A stretch of DNA of 64,000 nucleotides, taken from positions 248,001 to 312,000 of the forward strand of contig JAHQIW010001369.1 of the NCBI GenBank assembly GCA_019055375.1. The letters are read 5' to 3'. Below are positions 54,837 to 64,000 of this stretch, piece after piece; position 1 is the first letter of the stretch, and the number at the start of each line of letters is the position of its first letter. Source of the stretch: Parelaphostrongylus tenuis. Taxonomy: Eukaryota > Nematoda > Chromadorea > Rhabditida > Metastrongylidae. The translations under genes and the position numbers were made by a program. The notes beneath the pieces were generated by a model. The model was not told the origin of the DNA. It saw nothing but the letters and a program-made list of their open reading frames with translations, and ran no database searches.

Positions 54837-56203
54837 TAAAATAGCATTGTCTGCTGTGATAGATTTCGTTATAAGCAGATTTCAGCTATCTGCTTAATCC
54901 TTAAGAGCTACATTTCTGTCGTCCTCGGAACTGATTAGATTGTTCCTTTCATGTCTAATGAATTCTATAAGGTTTAGCACACTTTAATCATTGTTTCAAC
55001 TGACTTTGACTTCTTAAAAAGTCTTTTACGAGATCCGATATTGCATGTTAGTGACATACGTTCGTTTTGACAGTTTCCCTGTCTCGTCGCAATCACACGA
55101 CCTTTACAAACAGTAGCGGAGAATGAGGATGCATCAGAATATGCTCGGCAAGTGAAGTGATACATCTGTGAACAAATCATAGGATCTGCTGCTGACACTA
55201 GAAATCGCTGTCATTCTCGAAAACACCCACTCGGAAAGCGAGATAATCTTCGCTATTCCACAAAGGTTAGCAGCATTTTATTGTGACATCATAAGAACGT
55301 CTGACTCGAACATCCTGGACATGCAGGTAACGCCCGTTCAAGCGTCATTTATCACCTTCAAATTAACACAAGTCCTCCTTTGTTTAATAGGCATACGTAT
55401 GCCCGACCACTTCAATGGATGAGTGGCTGAGTATGAAAGCTAAGGGAATTCCAAGATTTTTATATAATTCCGTCTCCCTTTCATCTCCTGCTGAAATACT
55501 TTTCATTGGGCTCTCAGTATATATTTAGAAGCTAAGACCTCCTAAGATTCAGTAATATGATTTTTTTGAAATGCCCTCTAACAGCTCTATAGTTCAAAAT
55601 AATATTATGTTTACAAGCGATGATGAGGATCATAACAAGGTGAGAAGACAAAGGAGCTGCCTAAACCTGATTTATCAGAAGCGCCGTAAATGGATGACGA
55701 CCGCTTGACAGCGAAATGAGTGAATGGAACACTGAAATCTGCAATTTAAACGAGGATGATCTCCTGGTGTACAGAAAAGTGAAGCATTTACCACTTCGCG
55801 GACCACTTCCTAGTCGTCATTCCTCTAGCCGTATTATCGCCCCAGGCTCCACTGATTTTGGGTGTCGTTTTACTGGCAGTTTCCCTGCACGCCATTCGTC
55901 CATGAGTGGCTAGCAAGTTAGTTCCATGACAGCTTCATCTCAAAGCAAGTTTATTTAAGTTGTACACGGCTATGTTCGCAAGAAAATGCGCAGTTGAATG
56001 ATGAAAAAATTATGCATATTGAATTATTGCTGGTTAATAAGTTTGGTGTTTATTACTTTAGTACTAAAATTTAAGGAACGATCTAATATACACAACTTTA
56101 CAAGATAAGTTGAAACTGCTACGGGAAGGTTATTTTGTGCTGTCATCGTTTTTTCTTATTTCTTAGCCTTTTTCTTTGGAGTGATCCTTCACCTTCATTG
56201 CAG

Positions 56204-59200
56204 AACAGTGCGTTGTTTGTGGTGATTCGGCTGATGGTTATCACTATGGTGTACGATCGTGTCGTGGATGTAACGCATTCTTCCGGCGTGCTGTCACCTA
56301 TGAGCAGCACTTCATTTGCCGGCGAGGTGGACATTGTTTGGTGGATCGAAGTTAGTTCCTTTCTTGGCGTTTTTTTCCAATCTTTAACGAAGTGAAAAAG
56401 TTTAACGTTGCACTCATAGCTCCTCCTTATTCCAAGACTAAAATAGACCAGAGATATCCTGATAAGCTGATAAAGACAATCTTGCACGAAATGCTAGGAA
56501 TGATTTTTCTCGTCTAACGGCGTATCGAAATCTTCGCCTTCCTCCGAGTGCCGATGACACAAGGCGATTGTTCATAGTCCTTTGTCCTCTTCAATCTGAA
56601 AGTGAAGAAGACGAAAACGTTGAAACGCTGGTAGAATAAACTTATTTTCATCAACTGCATGCTATGTGCTCGATAAATGAAACATATTTGTTCCAGTGAT
56701 GATGCCGAAGTTGGAGGAAAATTCGTTTTGATGGATTAAAAGCATTCCATTTCTTTGACCTCTTTGTAGTACTCTAAAGTTTACTTTTGTGTAGTAAGTC
56801 TTAAAGAGATGGTAGCCATAGATTTTATTACACTAATTAACGACAAGGGGCTGTGGCAGAGTGGATGCGATGCTCGTCGTGGCGCAGCGCGGAGCTGATC
56901 TCCATCCCCCACTCTCCGGTAATCAGCAACGAGCGCCATGTGGAGCACCACTGCTAGGGTGTCCTCGATATTACAAGGAGATGTGGTTAACCAGTATATG
57001 AGGTTCAAGATGAAAAACCAATCAAATGATAGAAGTACTGGTATCTGTTCGGCGAAAAAAAAGACGGTTCTTTTCTGTTGCACCGAATGAAATGAAGAAG
57101 CGACCCCTTTCGCTGGACAAGAACTGTTCATAAGAACGTTAGTAACCAGTCAAAAGCTTAGGTCTTGGGGGACTGCAGTACTTGCTCGATTCTTTGAAAA
57201 AGCCTTTTTACAGAGCTGTAGCAAGTAGAAGAGTTTTGTCTTTCACTTACGCTTAAATCTCGCAGGACAGAGCTCTTCCCTTGAGTCATTTGTAACCATT
57301 CCATAGCATAGGTTTCTGCAATTCCAACACTATGCTATTTTCTGAAGAGACCGTTCATATGCTGTTCAGCAAGGAAACTAACGTTGAGTTTCACGTACGC
57401 GGCGCATCTGCTTGTCGGCTAGTGTGTGTGTGGCTGGGTCTGTGACGACCGTGGATCGATGGCACCATCAGTCGGTAGCGCCTGTGCGATTACTCGTGAA
57501 GTGCGATTTTTGTTTTTGAATTTAGAATATTTCCCGCTGTGAAGAAAAAGTTCTATATAAAACGTATAACTCTGATGCTCCAAGATTTCTTCTACACGTT
57601 CATATGTTTTTTCGTGCTTCCAGCGAAGTAATGGTGAAAGCGCGCGGCGGATGTGGAACGTAATTTTACTCTGAAAGCTTTTGCGCAGTAAAAATGCTTT
57701 TGATAAGACCAGCATGTGCAGCAGTACCCCGAGATTTCAGCTTTCGAAGGATTGCTAATACTGTTATGAAAAGTTCTTGTCCAGCAAAAGGGGCCCTTTT
57801 CCGATTTGCTTCCGTCTAATAGAAGGCAACCAGAATTTGTGAGACGAATCCATTAAATAAAGAAAGAAAAGGTTCTTACTGATTATAAGGGAACAGGTGA
57901 AAAAACCGATCTTATTTGCTGGAGAGAAACTTTTCATAGAAGTGTTAGTGATCATTCGAAGGTTGACACTTCAGACTAAAGCCCCACGTCGTCGGTTTTC
58001 GAGAGTCTTTTTTTGTCGTTGCTACAAGAGGAGATTTCTTGCGTTGCAGACGTCCATATTTCTCGCCGGACAAATCTCTTTCTTTTTAGTATTAGTAACT
58101 ATTGGTAGCGTAATCGTTTTTGATTCCAATGATGTGCTTATATTCTGTAAAGACCCTATAACGATTGCGCTATCAATGATTATTTTTAGTCCAAAGAGAG
58201 AGTTCTACCCGGCGAGAAATATGCACGTCTGAGACATAGTTTTGTGTGGATTTCACAGAGTTATAAAGGTTTATTTTGAAAAACCGGCCATGTGGGGCTC
58301 TAGCTAGAAATTTAACCTTTCGATTGATTACTGGCACTTATATGAGAAGTTCTTCGCCAGCGAATGATGTCGGTTTTTCATTTGTTCCCCTATATCCAGA
58401 AAGAACCATAGAAAAATTGATAAGCGGCTTTTTTTATCAGGGATCATGGTTGATTGAGTCCACTCCTTTTTCGGATGAGTCTGTTCTCTGTTCATAATCT
58501 TAAAATTGTCAATCGTTCACTTGTTTTAAGCAACTGGGGTGATAGAGCGAACTTATGTTTATAATTGATTTATTTTTCAGTAATACACATCTTTTCTAAC
58601 ATGCAAACAGTGTGAAATAGGCTTGTGGTTGTCAGCTAACTGATCAATCCTTAATTCGCTGATATCTCACTCATTAGACTGACAATTGCCTGAGAAATTA
58701 CATAGGTAAACCGCATCCTGACTTTTGTGCTAGTTTACAGTGATTACTCTTGAAATGAAGGCATTGTAGATCTATCATTTCTTTTCTGCAAACTATATCT
58801 TTCCTACAACTTTCTAAAATTCTTGCAGCTGCGAGATGTGCATGCAGAGCTTGTCGATTGGCAAAGTGCATCGCCATGGGCATGGATAAGAAAGGTTAGT
58901 CTTTTCACTGCTGTTGTCTAATGTCGCTTAGGTGTTTCTGTTTAGAAGGAAAAATATGGTTTTCGAAATTATGTGTGATCAAGTCTTTGTAATACTATTG
59001 TGTGATTGAGCGCGCGTGGCAGAGTGGTCAGAGGTGCGACACACACCTGGTTGACCAACCAAGTATCGATGGTTCGATCTCACTCCCGAAACTTACTAAA
59101 TCTTCCATCCCTTCGAGGTCAGTGAACTGGAAAGAGACTTGTGGGGGAGGGTAGGAGCGCCGATTTGATCCATAGCCTTAAGGGTCTTCGTAAAAGCCAG

Positions 59201-62200
59201 ATATGTACTCAGTCCCATAAAGCGATGCTAAATGAAACGAATTCATCACGCATCCCTCAGGATTTGATGAAGGCCGATAGCTTTGTTCTTCAGCTTTATT
59301 TGAGATATCAAAAACAATGTTTTAAGACCCATTAGTTTATCTCCTCTGTTACTATTCTATCAAGCCTTCTCTCCGTTTATCAGTGCCTTTGTAACAGCAG
59401 GTGATCGTTGAGTAGCTAGCTTTCAGTTGTTCTGAAACCTCTCACACAGCTCTTAGTCATGTTCGGTCGTCGCCATCAAATGTTAATATGAGTGCCAACA
59501 CCCTCTTCGTTTTCAAGGCACATATTTTGCAGTACGACACCCTAACGTCGAAGGATTGCGGATTTCATCTTCTACCATGGTTCTTTAACCTGCGCTTAGT
59601 GTTGTTTGCGTTCATCACAGCTCCGCTTTAGCTGAATTGAATGTCTGGAACAGAGGAATAAGATTTTCGTGTTTTGAAGGTATCTATCCATCGGGCTTGT
59701 AATTTTTGCAGAAACGTTACCTTATGTTGTACGAGAGTACGTGCAGCGCAATGGTTAGAGCTGCTCTGCGAAACATATGTGGTTGATCACTTGATGATCG
59801 ATGGTTCGATCCCGCTTTGGGCTCACCTTGTCTTCTATCCCTTTGGGATTGGTGAATTGGTATCGAACTTGTCTGGGAGGATAGCAACATTGACTTATAA
59901 CATTGGAAGACCACCACGAGTCGTTGTAAACGCCACATAAGCATTTAGTCACTTCTAAAGATTTTTGATAAAGTCATCTGCATGGTTCATGCCTGGGCTT
60001 GATCACTTATATGCAAGCACTCGTGAACTACTTCAATCCTCCTTCTGATCAAAGCTCAACTGGGATAAGGATTAATGGCAAGGTTCTCGGTGTCCATCAA
60101 TCCTTGAGGGATACGCCATGCCATTCGACTCCATTCGTAGCATCATTTGAGGTGACTAGATGCATACCTGGATTCTAGAAAGACTCGTCAGGTCATAGTA
60201 CTGTTATCCTCTAACACAAGTCTGATATCAGTTTACCGATACCCGGAGAAGAAGATTTGGTGAGACTCGAGCACGGAAGCGAACCATCGAGAATCGAGAC
60301 CGATCACACATGTGTCGCATAGCATCTTAACCACTGCACTACCCTCACTCGACTTGTGAGCGGGCAACGATGAACGTTGAATTGCTCGTATACCGTAAAT
60401 GCACAACAAACACCGAATCTTACGGGCTAGTCATTTAGAAGAGTTCTCCATTATCCTACTTTGTGTACATTCTTCCAATTTTTTTTTTTTTGTTAAAAAG
60501 CACACTTGGTGCAGTGGTTTGAAGTGCTCTGCGTCGCACGCAAGGTCGATGGTTCAAACTCGCGCTCATAATTCACCAAGCCTCATCTTTCAATTCGTCT
60601 TTGCGAGCTCGGTGAATTGGTCTGGGTCTGAAGTCAGACTGGTCTGGGAGGATAGCAGCACTAGTTTGATAGATCGGTAGGCCACTGCCAACGATTGTAG
60701 AGGCCGCATATACATTTAAATCACTTGAAATTATGCTAGATGAAGACGAATGCATTTGGCATTCTTCAGGAATTTATCAACGCCGAGAGCTTTACCTTTG
60801 ATCCTTTCATCTTTTGATTTATGTCGAAAAGAATATGTGCGAATTGCTTTTATCACCGTGTGATGGATGCGATGATTGGTTTTTTCCTTCAAACTGGCGA
60901 TAAATTGGGTTGATTCGTTTTTTCAGGCGTTAATATTGACTTGGTAAAGAATTTTGCGAACTTTTTCGTTTTGTTGGTTATTTTTTATGCATTTATGTTT
61001 TCATTTTGACTGTCATTAACAGCAGTGTCTTGCCGTTGTTTTGATATAAAACACTCATACATTTGTTTTGAGATGAAATTGTTCCGAGAGCAAAAATGAT
61101 TTTTGATGCTGAACGAGTATCTTTTGGGTTCAAGAGCTTCTGAGACTTTCCGCTGGATTAACGAGGCCTGCGGGTGACGGCGCATGGGAGAGCTGCAGTT
61201 TTTGATCGTTTCAGTGATTTCGAGGCAGGAAAAGGAAAACTGGCGCTCAAGGAATCAAGAATCAAAATATTCCTCTTCAACTTCAAACACTTTCTCTCAC
61301 TTTTTCGGCTATTTCATGATTCCCCGGTGGTAAAACTCAGTGCTTTTCGAGATCGTCGGCCAATGTGTGAGTAGTCAACGACGAAAACGTCTCGATTGCA
61401 TTTGAGACAGCTTGTCGGTCAATTTCCTGCGGACGGCCGGCCCCTTGCTTGTGCATCGAATATCCATTTCCAGCCTTGAATTAATTGAAACGATCAAAAA
61501 CTGCAGTTCTCCCAACTGTTCCGCCACCCCAGGCCTCGATAATCCGGCGGAAAGTCGCAGCACACTTGAACCCAAGTAAGACTCGTGTAGCGTCAAAAAT
61601 TGTATTTGTTCTCAGGACAGTTCCGTCTCAAAACTAATCTGAAGTGTTATATATCAAAATAACCGTGGAAAGCTGCTGTAAACGATAGTGAAAACAAAAA
61701 CTTGAATATATGAAAAACTGTCTACAAAACTAACACCACAAAATTTCCTGCCAACCCAATAAAATGTCCAATTGCACCTCCTTTTATGGGATTCCTTTTT
61801 GCTGATGCTAGTGGATGGTTGTGGCTCCGTCAATTTTTCAAGCCTAAGCCTAAGCTTAAGGCGTGCTCTTCTAATTATGAAGAAATCAATTTCGAAAAAA
61901 CACTGCAAAAGTTTATGAGGCGGCAACACTCCACAAAGGCCTGTTGGCTATCTTAATAATCTATACGGCAATGACTCGACCGCGCAACAAGAGACAAGAA
62001 CGCGTGCGACGCAGTGGTTAGAGGGGTACTCGGTGGCACTCTTGTGGTCACTCAATTGACGGTCGATGGTTCGATCCCGCATCGGGCTCACCCTGTCTTC
62101 TATTCCCTCGGCGTGGGTGAATTTGTAGCGGACTTGTTAGGGGAGATAGCAACATTGGCATAGATCATCGATGGGCCATCGCGAGTCATTATGAAGGCCA

Positions 62201-63810
62201 GATATGCATTCAATTACCTATAAGGATTCTTGATAAAGTCAACTCCATGGTTTATGTGTGGGACTGATCAACAGCGAAAATTCCGTCGTTTTTTATCATG
62301 TTGTGTGGTGCATAGTTCATAGTACAACAAAGATTAGGTTCTAAAGTGATATTCGGGTATATCTGAACAAAAAATGTTTACTACGAAATCTACTTGGTGT
62401 TTGTTGAGAGTTTCTATCAACAGAAATGGCTATTATTTTTGACGAAATCTAGTTTGTTTTCTCTACGGATGATTTTTTATCATTATACCAATTAGGTCAT
62501 TATTAGACTCTATTTGCGGCATCCGGTCAGTCTTATTCGCTGCGGTATGTGTGCCATCTAAGGAAAATTCGGTCCTCATATGTTAGACGGCGATAAATGA
62601 ATATTCGACCTCATCGGCTGGGCAAGAAATCTTCGTAGGAGTGTTAATAATCATTCGAAAGTTTAAGTCTCTGGCTAGAGCCGCACATGGCCGGTTTTTC
62701 AGAACACCGTTTTATAACGCTGTAAATTCCAAAACAAATTATGTCACACATCCTCCACGTGCTTTCATTTTTCTCACGCGTATAATTTGCTGGAAGCATA
62801 AAAAGCATATGAATATGTAGGGCAAGTTTCGTAGTATCTGAGTCAATCGTTTTATATGGAGTTTCTCTCAAAGTGGAGAAAAAATTTGCAATTGAGACAA
62901 GTTGTTCCCCATACATCTATCCCGCATCGATCGATCGCCCCGCCTCACTCCCTTACCCGTGAGTTGGCCGGTAAATAAGCTTACCTATGTGAAGCTTGAT
63001 CTTATTTCCCCTGCTACACTATAGTGAAACGATCCTTCCCAGAAAATGAGCACAGACCCGTGGTCGTGTAAAATATTTTGGATTTTACAGCGTAATAAAA
63101 GAGTTCTTTGAAGAACTGGCCACGTAGGGCTCTAGTCAGAGATTCAAGCTTTAGAACGATTACTTACACAACACTCCCATGAAGAAACTTTGTCCAGCGA
63201 ATGAGATCGAATGTTCATGTATCGCCGTCTAACATATAAATACCGTAAATTTTACATTTCACCTTTGTTTTTCTGTGGTTTTCAACTCATTTAGTGACTT
63301 GATTTCACCTCTAATTCTTCCTTAGTAAAAAAAAAAATTACAGGGAACGTGTTCGGTGGTCATTAATACACACAACAGATTATGCTCTATCTTTGATTTG
63401 AGAGAGGAAATGTTGTTTATGGCATGATTTCGAATTTTCACTCTGTTATAATCGTACTTAACTACCTCAGGCATGGCTGTTACAATTTTCATGACATTCT
63501 CTATTTATTTCACTTGCTGTTTCAGCTGTTCAGCCGAAACGTGAAGGGTCATCGTCAGCTAACGGAACGTTTCAAGAGAAAAATTTAGCTGTTTATAATT
63601 CAGATACGGAGGCAGAAAAGCGATTCATAGATGTGAGTTTTGTGTGATTCACATTATTGTGAGACTAGTTTATATATCTTCAATAACGCAAATCGAAGAT
63701 TTCAGAATGGCAGTATCACTGTAAAACAAGAGAATGATCCTGAAAGACAATTAATCAGCCCTTGTTCTGCGTTCACGCATGCTTCAGATGGTTCAACGCA
63801 TGAATTAACA
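56204..63810 (+). CDS. Nuclear hormone receptor, partial (DNA-binding domain and hinge)
   Basis: Exons 56204-56350, 58829-58894, 63526-63632 and 63706-63810 join with consistent phases (1, 1, 0, 0). The first, after TTGCAG, encodes zinc finger 1: [20 protein letters not shown] then CNAFFRRAV and [13 protein letters not shown]. Its four cysteines and the P-box region precede F-F-R-R. The second completes finger 2 with [20 protein letters not shown]. The third and fourth give a polar hinge ([13 protein letters not shown] ... [18 protein letters not shown] ...). This is a nematode-type receptor that should bind DNA in the nucleus and regulate transcription; the ligand is unknown. The start codon lies upstream and was not found. 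The ligand-binding domain would lie beyond the window. Introns are long (2.5 and 4.6 kb) and full of SINEs and foldback elements. Confidence 0.85.
57040..58400. repeat. Cluster of long-TIR family arms in intron 1 of the receptor gene
   Basis: Several arm copies in both orientations ('gtaaccagtcaaaagcttag', 'ggatttcacagagttataaa', 'ggccatgtggggctctagct', 'atgagaagttcttcgccagc'). Open frames here are parts of the arms. No complete paired element could be delimited. Confidence 0.5.
59010..59235 (+). mobile_element. tRNA-derived SINE (family A)
   Basis: A box 'cgtggcagagtggtcagagg', B box 'gatggttcgatctcac', body 'gagacttgtgggggagggta'. Confidence 0.75.
59740..59990 (+). mobile_element. tRNA-derived SINE (family A), well preserved
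   Basis: A box 'gtgcagcgcaatggttagag' and B box 'gatggttcgatcccgc', followed by the family body ('cttgtctgggaggatagcaa') and tail ('gataaagtcatctgcatggt'). The insertion of about 20 bp between the boxes ('gttgatcacttgatgatcga') is shared with the 62 kb copy. Confidence 0.8.
60050..60365 (-). mobile_element. tRNA-derived SINE (family A)
   Basis: Minus-strand head 'gtagtgcagtggttaagatg' and B-box region 'gatggttcgcttccgtgc'. The tail matches 40455-40560. Confidence 0.7.
60500..60765 (+). mobile_element. tRNA-derived SINE (family A)
   Basis: A box 'ggtgcagtggtttgaagtgc', B-box region 'gatggttcaaactcgc', body 'ctggtctgggaggatagcag'. Confidence 0.75.
61075..61625. mobile_element. Foldback element with arms of about 160 bp
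   Basis: The left arm (61075-61240) contains 'tttgggttcaagagcttctg', 'ctttccgctggattaacgag' and 'ctgcagtttttgatcgtttc'. The right arm (61470-61625) is its imperfect reverse complement ('gaaacgatcaaaaactgcag', 'ccggcggaaagtcgc', 'cacttgaacccaagt'). The centre has no credible gene. Confidence 0.7.
62003..62260 (+). mobile_element. tRNA-derived SINE (family A), well preserved
   Basis: A box 'cgacgcagtggttagagggg', B box 'gatggttcgatcccgc', body 'tgttaggggagatagcaaca', tail 'gataaagtcaactccatggt'. Confidence 0.8.
62579..63236. mobile_element. Foldback DNA element with TIRs of about 150 bp, best copy
   Basis: Ends 'gttagacggcgataaatga' (left) and 'catgtatcgccgtctaac' (right). The arms also share 'agtgttaataatcattcg', 'gctagagccgcacatggccg' and 'ttataacgctgtaaa' with their reverse complements on the right. 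The inner segments recur at 23930-24010 and 25610-25760. No transposase is present. Confidence 0.75.
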
Positions 63811-64000
63811 GTTAGTTCTACTTTGGCATCGTATTGCTTCTTCTTCTTCTAACTTTAACTGGTTCTTCTGTCCTAATTTGTGCGATTTGAGTGAGCTACA
63901 ATGGTATGACATTTAGAAATATTCATTACTTGCTCTCTAGTTCTCCACTGAGCATCGTAGTCGTTTTTATGAAGCTGATATCCAAATTTTCTAAGGTAGT

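Larger units (their letters stand above)
50640..57150. repeat. Segmental duplication, copy 2
   Basis: Collinear with 45080-50640 and longer by insertions. It includes the foldback SINE at 54645-54836 and extra sequence at 52600-52930 and 55000-55650. It carries the intact zinc-finger exon. Confidence 0.8.

Noticed and set aside
59740..59830. Functional tRNA gene
   Set aside because: A and B boxes are good, but the segment has no acceptor stem pairing and is followed by a shared SINE body.
60985..61596. Short frames on both strands around 61 kb
   Set aside because: They lie in the arms of the foldback element at 61075-61625.

Overview
The window looks like intron-rich, repeat-dense nuclear DNA of a nematode, most likely a clade V strongylid such as a hookworm. 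That placement is inferred from four things: a nematode-style nuclear receptor split by long introns, RTE-clade LINE and mariner remnants, many tRNA-derived SINEs, and AT-rich non-coding sequence. Nothing resembles a bacterial operon or a CRISPR array. Only about 2 kb can be supported as coding.

Two genes are well supported. (1) A ten-exon minus-strand gene (43458 down to 32565) encodes a 300-residue ADP/ATP-carrier-like mitochondrial carrier. All exon phases agree and all three carrier repeats are present. Its last intron is about 5 kb and appears to use a GC donor. (2) A plus-strand nuclear hormone receptor runs from 56204 past the right edge. Its DNA-binding domain is split over exons at 56204-56350 and 58829-58894, and hinge exons follow at 63526-63632 and 63706-63810. 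A decayed second copy of the first zinc-finger exon lies at about 49495-49640, inside a diverged tandem duplication (about 45.1-50.6 kb against 50.6-57.2 kb). Weaker gene signals are a degenerate dynamin/Mx-like GTPase on the minus strand (about 17.2-20.7 kb), an unrecognised multi-exon minus-strand gene (about 9.7-12.6 kb) and a coiled-coil exon broken by one TAG (about 4.89-5.10 kb).

Most of the rest is mobile DNA. There is a frameshifted RTE LINE at 5.87-9.23 kb, a dead mariner at 13.59-14.10 kb, and mariner helix-turn-helix scraps at 2.8, 48.4 and 54.3 kb. There are at least four tRNA-derived SINE families and several foldback elements with long inverted ends. One TTAA-flanked element (33137-33966) has an interior that is a palindromic GATAGT/ACTATC microsatellite. 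A degenerate tandem array with a unit of about 595 bp fills about 26.7-30.3 kb.

The most interesting system is a dispersed repeat that carries a type I hammerhead ribozyme. The copy at 4152-4194 (minus) has the complete catalytic core, a 6-bp stem I, a stem II closed by a GNRA loop and a minimal stem III. The copy at 27685-27728 keeps stem I with different but still complementary bases. Other copies (38 and 41.6-41.9 kb) show progressive decay. The arrangement of dimers and inverted dimers recalls Penelope-like elements and retrozymes.
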